A stretch of 47,982 nt of DNA, taken from the NCBI GenBank assembly GCA_004335835.1, contig RWJK01000626.1, positions 33,057 to 81,038 of the forward strand, read 5' to 3'. The notes below the pieces were generated by a model, which worked only from the letters and a program-made list of their open reading frames with translations, ran no database searches and was not told the origin of the DNA. Position 1 is the stretch's first letter. Every line of letters starts with the position of its first letter. Of the stretch, positions 11,801 to 22,338 are shown piece after piece. A program made the translations under genes and the position numbers. Origin of the DNA: Scenedesmus sp. ARA3 (Eukaryota; Chlorophyta; Chlorophyceae; Sphaeropleales; Scenedesmaceae).

Positions 11801-12582
11801 TGCAGGACACTGCCCAGCTGCTGCAGCTGCTGCTGCTGGTCATTCCATGTGCGCAGCAGCTGTGCCCGGCTGCTGTGTGCTGCAGCAAGCTGCTCCTGCA
11901 TAGCATGCACCTGCTGCTGCAGGCTGCTGCACAAAGCTGCCTCAAGCTGTGGCTCTGGTACTGCGCGCTGCACGGGTGCATGCTGCTGTTGCTGCTGTTG
12001 CAGCTGCATGATACGGTGTGTACGTGCTGCAACCTGCAGCTGATGTGTGAGGAGAGCAGCATCCTGCTGAGTGCCCTCACGTGCCTGCTGCTGTGCTTCA
12101 ATCGCTTGATGCAGGTCCAGCACCTGCTGCTGCAGCTGTTCACACTGCATGTTGCAGTGCTGCAGCTTGTCCTGCACGGCTGCTGCATCCCTGTGACGCT
12201 GCTGCGCCTGCTGCTGGTAAGCCACCAGCGTTGCTTCTGCCTTGACAGCACGCTGCTGCAGAGAGGCATAGGAATTGGAGCTGCATGGAATCAACGGCAG
12301 GCAGCACCAGCAGTATTGTTGCAGCGTCGTACATCAAGCACTTGAACAGCTGTACAGAAGCCCATCCCTTTTGAAAGCGGCGATCAAGGCAAAAAGGCAG
12401 CACTAAACCACGTGCTAGCAGTGCCATAATCCTTGCAAACAGTACCAGCAGGAGCACCAGCACCAGCACACTGCAGAATTCAAAGCAGCAGCAAAGGCGC
12501 GCAGCACGTGCCTGGCCTCCAAAGCTCCTTGCAGGGCCTTGACATGCACACGAAGCACTGCTAGAGGATCCTCTTCCTCCAT
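5827..12582 (-). CDS. Family A DNA polymerase, Pol theta/nu type, with Gln-rich coiled-coil N-terminus and no helicase
   Basis: Ten minus-strand exons keep frame throughout: 12582-12470, 12280-9875, 9606-9423, 8984-8716, 8490-7905, 7591-7484, 7181-7017, 6743-6627, 6420-6292 and 6102-5827, giving about 1450 residues. The C-terminal half is a Pol I-like polymerase: EMPLVRVLAAMEAAGM, HPLPGLILQHRKL, TATGRLSMDDPALQTMPR, motif A DYSQIELRL (about 1178), motif B RNQAKRLAYGLLYGMG (about 1228), the O-helix-distal LAGRRRHL and NTTCQGSAADVVK, and motif C VHDE (about 1360). The adjacent RLAHLSRDP-like sequence and GRRRHL favour Pol theta or Pol nu over organellar or bacterial Pol I. Residues about 565-840 look like a degenerate exonuclease domain (VLGVAFSVAGG, VRVAAWLLQPD) without an evident DxE. 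Residues about 40-330 are a Gln-rich coiled coil. No Walker A or DEAD-box helicase motif is seen, unlike plant TEBICHI/POLQ. Expected role: nuclear repair or end joining. Start chosen at MEEEDPLAVL; an in-frame upstream ATG is not excluded. Confidence 0.85.
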
Positions 12583-13922
12583 GTCTCCGTTTGTGCTGGT
12601 TTGCTGGGCTACGCTTGCAATCTCAATATGTGCAAGTGCATGAGGTACCTTCGTGCTGTGCAATTAATTATTTGCGTCGTCTCTTCATTTTTCAGGTTAA
12701 AAAGCAGAACTTTGATGATTGAATGGAGTTGGAAATCGATGCAGCGGTCACCCGGCAACAAGGTGTTTGAACAGCGTGCTCTGCGTGCTGCCAAGGGTTC
12801 TTGCAGCTGGGACAACGAACCGTCACGGATCCGTAGGTGATGAAAATTAGATAATTTTAAGCAATATAAAACATCACGGGCAAGATTGCTTCAGATGCTT
12901 ACTCAGACAGGCGCCTGCCTTGGATGGACCTGCCAGGTGCACCACCTATGCCAGACATGGGCCTGCTAGACGGGCACTGCGTCTGAATTGGCAGCACAAA
13001 CAATCTTAACCAACAAAAGCTGTCATAAACACCTCATACTGTCCGAGGAAGCATGCAGAGTCGAGGTGAAACTGCCAGGCCAACCACAACCAACCTGCTG
13101 CTCATACTATCACACAACAAGCCGCTTGTTGGCGGCCCACAGCACCGATTGGCGTGCTTGCTGACTACAGGCCTGTACCCGACCACGAGCGCAATGCTCA
13201 CAGCTCAAAGCAGTCAGGGCACATTAGTTGATGGCACACATCCTGCGTGCACATGGTGCTGTGCCACACATGAGCCCAACAGTGCAGCTGACATCCACTC
13301 GTCACACAACCGCACACTCTAAAGAAAGGCTGGCTGCAGCAGCACAGAGGCGCTGCCTGCTGAAGTGTGCAACATCCTGCACAGCCTACACACTGCGCAG
13401 CAAGGCAAGCCTTTGCAGGATCTGAATCAGCTTGTGATCCGCCCGCACGCCAGCCAACACATGCGAGAAGCTGTTCTTGCTTTGCTGAATGCGTGCAGCG
13501 CACACGCACAAGCACAAGCCGCCCCAACTGCGGCTGCGCTATGCGCCCTCCGCAACCCAGACGATAAGCTGCTGCACAGGTACCTCACAGGATGCTGGCA
13601 GCAATGGCTGCGCACGCACCAACCACTCCCAAAGCCTGGCCACGCACAGCTGCTGCTCCAGCCAGCGGGCAGCCACCGCCACTCTGCTGGCTGCCAGACA
13701 CTGAAAGCGTGCTGTGCGCTTGCACAGGCAAGAGGTGGCTGCCCAGCAGTGCTCGCCAGCTACCTGCGCAAGCGCCATAAAATGCCTCCTGTTGCACCAC
13801 CACGGCTGTTGGCGCAGCGAAGGCGTTGCACCCCAGCAAGCCTTGGTGCGCAACAATTGGCAGCACCCATGCTGCTGCAGCAGCATCACTGCTGCTGCTG
13901 CTGCTGCTGCTGCCGCCGCCGC
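12583..13922. other. Intergenic region between polymerase and RPB8 genes
   Basis: Contains the promoter side of the polymerase gene and the 3' UTR of RPB8. A plus-strand frame at 13365-13577 reads like protein for about 60 residues and ends at a GT that could be a donor. It has no recognisable domain and no supporting neighbouring exon, and its extension only shadows RPB8 exon 4, so I do not call it. Confidence 0.4.
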
Positions 13923-15357
13923 TCACACCTTGCGCATGAGCAGGTACAGGGTGGAGTCCACCTCCAGCACGGCCAGCTTGGCCGGGTCGCCCTTCACCTT
14001 CATCAGCAGGCCCCCGAAGCTGGCGTACACCTCCACGCGCACCGTGCCCGGCCCCGCGTCAGGCTTGTACTTGTAGACCAGGCCGTACATGACGTACTCA
14101 AACTCGTCCATGAGCGTCTCGCGCTTGGCGATGGTGGGGAAGGTCTGCGGGAGGGGGTGGGGTTGGGACGGAGAGATGGCAGCAGGCTCGCACAAGGGCA
14201 GCAAATGACAGGTCAGAGCAGTTGCTGCTAGACAGGGCAGCGTGGCAGGTCGTGGCGAGGGCTGGCAGTAGTTGTGCAGCAGTGCCTACCTGAGTGCTGT
14301 CTGCATCTCGCTTGCTGCCCAAGTCCCTGGCGCTGCCGGCGCCCATCCTGTCAGCCCCAAGGCAGCTGGTACTGGTACACAACTACACCAGCAGCCAGGA
14401 CGTACTGCAGCTGCTCACAGTATTAAATGCCACTGCAGCTGCCTCTACTTGTCTACTCTATCCCACTGTTCCTGGGCATCTTAAAAGCTGGCGTGCAGTG
14501 CGCCCCAAAGCAGCTGCCGGCGCAGGTGCTGATGCTGAAGCACCTCCCCACGTGCACCATGTAGCGATTGCTGCTGCAGCTGCTACCACTGGTGCTGCTG
14601 CTGCTGCTGCGGTGTGTTGTGGCCGCCACTGCCTGTGCATCGCAATGAGCACTGCAGCAGGCACAGATGTGCACCTTGTCTAGTTGTCATGTGTGCTGCT
14701 GCTGCTGGCATGCCACTGCTGCTGCTGGCATGCCACTGCTGCTGTTGCTGCTGCTACTGGCGCACCTCGTCATACTTGCCGGTCTCCGGCGCGCCATCCC
14801 TGTTGATGGTGGTGGCCAGCACCAGGTTGAACTTGTCACCCACCTGCGGCGCAGGCAATTGCAGTGGTTGATGGCATAACGCACACAATATACTGACATA
14901 AGAGCTGAAGGTTGGTCATGTGCAAGCAGATGAAGCAAAGGAAGGCATGCAGCTGCTGCTTGTTTGAAGGCGATTGCTGTAGCCTGCTGTGCAGCCAGGT
15001 GCGGCTGCAGCTGCTGTGCTGCCAGAGCCCTGCCCACCTTCAGAGGGTAGATGTCTATGTTGATGTCTATCGCTAGGTCGAACTCATACAGCTCACTACG
15101 GCAGATGTAGCGAGAAACTGCGGCAGCAGCAACAGCAGCAGCAACACAGCAGCAGCATGTCACACTCGATGTCATGCGTTGCGTGCTTCTAAGATCACTT
15201 TCAAATTCACGTACAAACATGTACAAGTCCTCCAGGTATGTTTCCTTTCGCGTGCAAGTACCCCACGCAGCCCACCTCGATCGAACTTCTTGCCATCTGG
15301 GTCCTTTTGAATCACCTCAAAGACGTCGTCTAGAATCAAGGCGTCCCGCGTGGACAT
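13923..15357 (-). CDS. RPB8: RNA polymerases I, II and III shared subunit RPB8 (RPABC3)
   Basis: Four exons: 15357-15276, 15117-15038, 14843-14766 and 14144-13923, with phases matching at each junction, giving 153 residues against about 145-150 in other eukaryotes. The order of family features is complete: N-terminal LDDVFEVIQKDPDGKKFDR, then VSRYICRSELYEFDLAID and INIDIYPLKVGDKFNLVLAT of the OB-fold, the TGKYDE loop, DEFEYVMYGLVYKYKPD, YASFGGLLMKVKGDPAKL and the C-terminal VDSTLYLLMRKV. RPB8 is a small nuclear subunit present in all three polymerases, packed against the largest subunit. It is single-domain, so there is little ambiguity. Introns are 119-621 bases, and the third carries two tandem 20-bp units at 14701-14740. 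Confidence 0.97.
14701..14740. repeat. Two tandem 20-bp units in RPB8 intron 3
   Basis: Two perfect copies of a 20-bp unit containing GCATGCC flanked by CTG runs, just inside the donor end of RPB8 intron 3. Confidence 0.85.
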
Positions 15358-16228
15358 TGCAAATACTATTTGGAGAAAAACAGCAACCCTACAGCAGTAA
15401 AAGGTGCTACTTTCTATGCGGAAGGAAAAGCTGCTGCTGCTTCACCGCCATCACTGCTCCAGTGACCCCTTCTCTTTCTTACACAACTGTAACCTACAGC
15501 AAAAAACCGTACACGTACACCTTTCAAGCTCTCGAACACATATATGCATACACACCAGCAGTGTGTTGGTTGTACCTGTCATGTCATGACAACTGCACTG
15601 ACACACCACAGTGGTGTCACCAGTGCCAAGCTGGTGTGGCAGGACAGCTCTACACCAGCCAACTCCAGCATTGCCGAGAAGGTCTGCTTGAAATCAGTGC
15701 GTATTTGGCAGGTGGCTGAATTCCCACCTGGGCCAGTGACTGCACTTTGGGAGGGCCCTGGGCGTTCAGGCTGTGCTGCCAAGCATGTTGGCCAACACAT
15801 GGGGCCACGAATCAAACCAGCATACAACTTGAAGCCATTCCACTGGCAGCACTGGAAGTAATAGTCCAGCACAGTCCAGTGCATATGACGTGTCAAGAGT
15901 AAGGCATGCCATGCAGCATGCGCCGCTTGAAGGCAGCATGCACTTGCACAGGCCAACATGCAGAACTCACCGCCACGCACATGCAGAGCCGTGAGACAGG
16001 ACGCCAACACAACAAATGCATGCTCAACTGTTCCCCATTCACATGCAACCCCCAGTAGTATTCCTGTGCTGTCCTGCAGGAGCTCACATGCAAAGTTCGT
16101 TCGTTGGTAGGCTTCATGCGGCATGGTTGCCTGGGGCGCAAAGTACGGTTACACATCTGGTGACCAATAGACTCACAGAACCGCGGCCAGGGCAGCAACT
16201 GACAACCGCCGCAACAATCGCTCATCGC
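15358..16228. other. Intergenic region, no gene recognised
   Basis: Covers the RPB8 promoter side and the 3' UTR of the membrane-protein gene. A minus-strand polyadenylation signal (TTACA on plus) lies at 16149-16153, 75 bases past the stop of the membrane-protein gene. Confidence 0.4.
16149..16153 (-). terminator. Candidate polyadenylation signal (TTACA on plus)
   Basis: TGTAA on the minus strand, 75 bases past the stop codon of the membrane-protein gene ending at 16229, a typical distance for green-algal mRNAs. Confidence 0.5.
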
Positions 16229-17320
16229 TCACCCCGCCCGCCCCTTGGGCAGCAGCGGCACCCCCCGCGCCTCCAGGTCAGCCGCCAGCAGCGCCGCGCC
16301 CACCGTGTTGCTCAGCCCCAGCGCCCAGCTGGCCAGCGGTATGTAACTAAGCCCCAGCGCCACCAGCCCAAAGCCGCGCAGCTCCCAGCCCCTTGCATCA
16401 GCCAGCAGCGCCTGCGCCTCTGCTGACGTGGCACCCTTGCTGTGCCAGTAGCTGGCCAGCAGTGATGCGGCTTCCGCGGCGCTGTCGCGGTACGCATACA
16501 GCGGCAGCAGCGGCGGCAGCACTAAGCTGGTGCCCAGCGTGAACATGTCGCGCGCCTTGCGCAGCAGCAGGCCCTCCTGTGGCTGCGGCTTGAGCAGCAG
16601 CCGCAGGCAAAGCTGGCCAGGCTGGCAGCAGCACCTGCTGCCAGGCCAGTCTTGCCAGATGCCGCTGCTATCTGCTGCCGCTGCTGCTGCTGCTGCTTGG
16701 CCAGGTGGGCGGTGAGGGCTGCTGCGTCCGCCTGGCTCATGGGCGCCACCTGCACGCCCTTCATGCGCAGCGTGGCTGTGAACAGCTGCCGCTGCATGCG
16801 CCTGAAGCGGTGGTCAAACACGGCATAAACCGGCAGCGCTGACTCGGTCAGCAGCAGCAGCAGCGTGACGAGCTTGGCAAACAGGTTGAGCCCGAAGACC
16901 CTAGCCACCAGGGCCAGGTGGGGCTGCCAGGCCAGGTGGATCCAGCCCACTGTCAGTGCAAGTGATGCTGCAGTGACCACTGCCAGGAACTTGAGCACCA
17001 CTCGTAGCAGCTGCGGGGAGGAGGTGAGCAGCACGATGCCCTGCAGGCAGGCACGTAACAGCAGCAGCAGCGCACAATGCACCTTTAGGTGCAGCAGTCA
17101 GCTGACACTGACGTGCTGCCGCCAGCGTTGCAGGCTACGACTGGTGACACGCTGTGCAGTGCCAAGGAGTTGGGCTGTGATATGATGCACGCACATGCGC
17201 CCGGCAGACAAGATTATGCATTCATGGCCCGTCTGTGCTGTGTGTCCTGGTGCTCACTGCGCTCTGCTGCCAGCTGCTGCACACCTGGAGGGGGTACAGC
17301 CAGCTGGTCAGCACCGACAT
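16229..17320 (-). CDS. Polytopic membrane protein, possibly Lds/RRT8 or EI24-like; frame break between parts
   Basis: Exon 1 reads MSVLTSWLYPLQ (17320-17285; upstream exons possible). It joins in phase 0 to exon 2 from 17040, GIVLLTSSPQLLRVVLKFLA, followed by several hydrophobic helices (LALTVGWIHLAW; LFAKLVTLLLLLTESALPVY) and FDHRFRRMQRQLFTATLRMKG. The C-terminal block (stop at 16229) has MFTLGTSLVLPPLLPLYAY, WELRGFGLVALGLSYIPLA and LGLSNTVGAALLAADLEARG. The pattern of PLxGIVxL, a long hydrophobic pair and an FDxxFRRM-type loop recalls fungal Lds1/RRT8 and EI24-superfamily membrane proteins, which are linked to the ER or lipid droplets; this is a weak match. The first block and the C-terminal block are in different frames across about 16540-16640. 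I found no canonical intron that joins them, so there is an indel, an unusual intron or an assembly error. The product could also be a different unknown membrane protein. Confidence 0.5.
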
Positions 17321-18820
17321 TGCACTGCACCAGCTGCTGTGGCAGCAGCAGACACCCTGCAACGCACATGGCAGGCAGGTGAAGGGTGCTGTGGGGCTCA
17401 AGCAGGAAGAAGCCAATGCTGTTGACTGTGTCGGAGCTGCAGCTCTTTGACCTTGCTGGTTTATTGAGCATGCTGCACCACCTGCAGATAACAGGACTAC
17501 CTACTATAGGATGTGCTGCCGTTGCTGCTGCTTCTGCTTCTGCTTCTGCTTCTGCTTCTGCTTCTGCTTCTGCTTCTGCTTCTGCTGCACGTCAAGGCAA
17601 AGCAAGTGGCAGACCCATGCAATTGCTGCTGTGCTGCTGCTGTTGCTGTCGTGCTGCTGCTGCTGCTGCTACTGCAAGGCAAGCAACGGACCTGGCTGTC
17701 TTTGTGGTTGCAGTCCCTTGCAATGTCAGCTCTTTACGCTGCTGCTTTATGTTTCGAGCTGCAATCAGGGAGTTGCTCTTCAATGGTTGTTGTCCAGCTT
17801 CAACCCAGTCAGTGCTGCAGTGTCACCACAGCAGACGCGCTGCTGATGCGGTCTCTTAAGCAGTGATGGTTGATGAAAGTGAGATGCTTCAGTCGTGGTT
17901 GGAGGAGCCCAGTTGATCCGTCTTTTCCTGTCACGCTGTCGGGAGTGTCACCTGTGCCTGTCTCGATGGAGGGTTTACCCCACATGGTGCCCGCATGTTG
18001 TTGCGAGTTGAGTTGAGCGATCCTTTGAGTAGTAATCTTGTGATTAGCCTCGCTTCATGTTATGCAGGGCAACCATTGCCGAAGGCACAGCCGCTTAGCA
18101 TCGTACAACGCAACTGTACTGCTGGCATCATCATGCTACCCAGTCAGCATGGCATGCTTGCTCACACGTCTACATGTATACATAAAGCAGAAGGCACAAG
18201 TTCAACACACTGAAACTTGCTTTTACCATCTTGATGTACTTCTAAGCCTCTGAAGTGAAACATACAGAGTATGCCAGAAGTCGGGCTAGGGTGTGGCAGA
18301 CTGCAGCAACCAACAGCATGAGCTGCTGCTGGCCAAGGCGCTGCTTCAGCCTGCGGGCTGCTAACCTCTGACAAGCTCGACTGTCAGCTTGTCTTGCTGC
18401 GCCAAGTCTCTCACTCACCACACCACAGACACACTGCACCCCGAGTTCCCAGTTGACGCCTGCACGGCACCCTCCCCACACACCAACACTGTTGGTGCTG
18501 GCAGCACCAGCATATGCACTGTATGACACGCGGCATGGCAGCACGGCATGCCGCAGCACCATCCTCCTCGTTTGTTTTGCTCCATCGCAGATTGCCTGCC
18601 AGAGCTGTACCTGCCGGCAATATAGTACTGCACAACCTCAACTGCAGCCTGCCACTGCCCGCCTTATGGTGAATGCTGCGGCCAGACAGCAGCTGCGCAT
18701 CACATGCGGCGCCAAACCCGGAGCAGTTGTTGACAGAGAGTTTGCATATGGCATGTAATATCTTGAGCATTCAGTTGTGCTAGCCTAGCTCTGGTTGCGC
18801 CAATCCTGTAAGCTGTCACG
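17321..18820. other. Intergenic region between membrane-protein and NCL genes
   Basis: No recognisable coding segment on either strand. It holds the TTCTGC hexanucleotide tract and should include the NCL 3' UTR at its right and the membrane-protein promoter at its left. Confidence 0.4.
17527..17587. repeat. (TTCTGC)~10 hexanucleotide tract
   Basis: About ten tandem hexamers of alternating TTC and TGC, a purine-poor strand-asymmetric run distinct from the CAG/CTG repeats elsewhere in the window. It lies upstream of the minus-strand membrane-protein gene. Confidence 0.95.
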
Positions 18821-19040
18821 CTACTGCCAGCCCTGCTACTGCCAGCCCAGCCACTGCTGGCTCTGCCACTCCAGCCCTGCTACTGCCAGCCGCATGACTG
18901 CCAGCCCTGCTACTGTCAGCCCAGCAACGCGTCCAGCAGCAGTACTGCCAGCCCAGCCGCTACTGCCGGCCCAGCAGCGCGTTCAGCAGCAGTACTGCCA
19001 GCCCCGCCGCTACTGCCAGCCCAGCAGCGCGTCCAGCAAG
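18815..19040. repeat. 50-bp minisatellite and related short units overlapping the 3' end of NCL
   Basis: The segment starting CCAGCAGCGC recurs at 18921, 18971 and 19021, an exact 50-bp period with few mismatches. Between 18815 and 18920 there are shorter, degenerate copies of a CTGCTACTGCCAGCC unit. The rightmost copy includes the last codons and the stop of NCL, so the repeat appears to derive from the gene's own 3' end. Confidence 0.9.
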
Positions 19041-22000
19041 TACACCCCTCCCAGGCTGAGCGGGTACAGCGCCAGCGCCGGCAGCGCCCAGCCCGCCCTG
19101 AAGCTGCTGCGGCTGGCGCCCAGCGCCCCCACCGCCAGCGTGGCTGCAACGATGACCGCCACCTCGCTGGAGTAGACCCTGGGGGGTGGTTGTGTGCAGT
19201 TGTGAGCGGGGTGCGAGGAAGGGGACAGTTGCAGGCAGCACTGGGTCAGGACCATGTCATAGAAGCAGCTGGCATGTGCCTGCATACATGCGGAGCGCGC
19301 CCTGCACTGTGCTTGCTGTCACGCAGCAGCACATGTCCCAGGCACACAAGGAACCAGGTGTGCATCCAGCCCCCCATGACCACGATGCCAGATACTGTTC
19401 CGCATAAACTTGACAGGCGTCGCAGCAGATGTGAAGTTATCCGGCACACTCGATCCTGCAAGCGCCCCTTCACCCTGCCTCCCCCTGCCGCCCTCACCAG
19501 GCCAGCTTGCGCAGGTGCACCACCACCAGGAACAGCCCCAGCACCAGCGTGTTGTTCATCGTCACGGCACCATACACCTACGACAACATGAAGGCCAGCA
19601 GCAGCAGGGGCAGAAGAGGCAGGGACAGGCATTGTATCACAGCGAAGCAGCAGGCCTGTTCAGGCCGGGCGTGGTGCTGCTGCTCACACAGCCCTACTTG
19701 CAGTGTCTGGCATGCAGACAGTCGCCAAGTGTAGCATAGGCACAAGCAACGCTGCCTGAACAGCACACGAAGTGCTGCAGGCACAGCAGCTGTCCTCCAC
19801 GTTGGCAGAGCACTGTTTCCGTCCTGCAGCTGCCTGCGTGCCTGCCTGCCTGCCCGCCTGCCGCCCCCCACCTGCAACAGCTTGAGGCTCATGTTCTTGC
19901 AAACAAAACTGGCATCGTAATGGACGAACTCGAACACATGAAGTGCTGCAGGGAAAGCAGCTGTCCCCCAACCTGGCAGAGCGTTGCGTGCATTCAGCTG
20001 CCTGCCTGCCTGCCCGCCGCACCTGTGACAGCGTGAGGCTCATGTTCTTGCGCTTCTTGCGCGCCGCGAAGGTGAGGCTGGACACCAGCTCGCTGCTGTT
20101 GGAGGCCAGCGGGGTTAGCACAAAGCCCACGATGAAGGGCGCGATGCCGGTGGCCCTGTTGCAGCAGCAGCAGCCCGGCAACACACAGCCACCCAGCTCA
20201 GCACTTGGCATATCAACCAGCAGGCCTCAGGCTACGCTAGCAGTGCCGTCCTTGCAGTGTGGCTTGGACCGCTATCCTCTCGTCACCGCTGCCACTACAC
20301 ATACAACCTGCCACAGCTGCCAGCCTGGGCTGGGGCCCCTCCACCCACTTCCCGCACCTGCTGAGGTGTGTGAGCGCGTCCACCAGTGGGTCGCTGAACA
20401 CGGCACACAGCGCGATGCCCGCACCCATCTGGGCCACCGCCCGCACCAGGATGTCCTTGCGGCTCAGCGGCTGCGCGGGCTGCCCCTCCAGCTCATCAGC
20501 TGCATCAGCCGCTGACTCAGCCTCCAGATCAGCAGCAGTCTCCTGCAGCAGCAAGGGCAGGAGGACACAGGGTGACGCATGGAGCCACAGTGGGTGATAG
20601 TGCAGCAGAGTGGCTGGGGTGCGGGGCAGCTCCTAGCCAGCTGCCAAGCCAGCAGCATCATGGCAGGGACTTGCCCTGACTGGAGCATCACATGCTGTGC
20701 AGGGCCTGGGCAGCTGCATGCAGCAAGGCCAGCTCAGCAGTTGCATGGCAGGGGTGTCTGTGCTTGCAAGACTGGCCCAGCCCATGATGCTGCCGCCTGC
20801 AGACAGCTTTTGCTCCCCACGCCACCCTCTGCTGCACCCGACCTGCAGTGCGGCCAGGTCATCAGGGGGCAGGTCTTCCAACAAGCTGGCAGCAGGCCCG
20901 CCGCCGTGAGGGTCCAGCAGTGCACTGTAGCGCCCCGCGAAGCCGTTACCGCCGCCTGCTGCGCTTTCCACGCTGGTCAGCTTCTCGTCCACCCAGCGGC
21001 CCAGCGCGCTGTTGAACTCGTCAAAAGAGATGCGGCCGTCATAGTTGGCGTCAAACTCCTGCAGGGAAAGATGTGAAAAAGGCACAGAAAAGGTCGGCGT
21101 CAAATTCGTGCAGGGGAAGCTGCGGCCGTCATCGTTGGCGGCAAAGCAAACTCCTGCAAGCAGGCCCAGGGGGAGTGGCAGGGGAGCGGGCGAGGGAGGG
21201 CATGGGCAGCAGCAGTGAGGAGCGCAAAGTCGGTGAGGCAGCTGCCAGGGACCCGCACATTTATGCTGAGATTGCTTCACTAACTCACAGGAAATGCAAC
21301 TAGCTCACTGCAAGTATGTTGACACTGCTTGCGCTGGACCCCATGTACACCAGACATATTTTCCATGTTTGGAGTCAACCCCCTCCCCCCACCTTCATCC
21401 AGTAGTCCATGGTGTCCTGGTCAGGCACCTCAGTGGAGCCGCCAGCCAGCTGCAGCCCCAGCAGCAGGCCCTGGGGGCAAAGTGGGTGACAGGACGCCAC
21501 CGACAGAGGAGCCAGCAGCAGGCAGCAGCAGCAGTGAGAGGCATATCAGTCAGCAGCAAGGGTGTCGAGATGGCAGACGGAACGCACAGCAGCAATGAAC
21601 AGCTGTCCCCTGCAGGAAGTGCTGCCGGCTATCTAGCGGTACGACAGCAGTGTGCTGCCAGCACCTAGCTGGCTGTGCTGCCATCATCTGTTTGAAATGC
21701 CAGGGTTCAGCCAGCACCTGCATGCGCTGCCTCTCGCCCAGCCCCGCACCTGCACCTCCCCTTTGTCGATGGCGCCGCTGTGGTCGGTGTCAAACTCGTC
21801 AAAGATGCTGCGCACCGTCACGGGGTCCAGCCGGCCCCGCCAGTCAACAAGCGACCCGTACCGCTCACGGCTGCGCAGCGCCAGCGCCTGGTGTGTGTGT
21901 GTGGGGGGGGGGTGAGGGTGCGTGCAGGTGCAGGTACACATAAGCACACGGCATCAGTATGGATGTACAAAGCGTGGGCAAGAAGCGTTTGGCCAGGGCC

Positions 22001-22298
22001 ACAGCTTACTCAGGGCGCAGGCTGCAGCAGAAAACTCAGATGACAAGGCTGGTGGCAGCTGCAGCTGCACGGCTATACAGACAGGTCCAGTTGCTTGGAC
22101 CTGATGCTGCATGTGCACCTGCAGGTGATGCGGTCAGCTGCCGTGTTCAAATCCAGCCCACCTGCACCGCCACCATCCTGAAGCGCTTGCGCCGGGCGGC
22201 GTCAATGCGGCGCTGCTGCAGCTGCGGTGACAGCACGCTGTACACGCAGTAGCCCACCATGGAGGACAGGCACGCCACAGCCCCCACCAGCGCCGCCT

Positions 22299-22338
<40 letters not shown>

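Noticed and set aside
13365..14231. Plus-strand 288-codon frame opposite RPB8
   Set aside because: Its right part only mirrors RPB8 exon 4, which is unambiguous. The left part has no domain or splice partner, and long antisense frames are common in this GC-rich, repeat-biased sequence.
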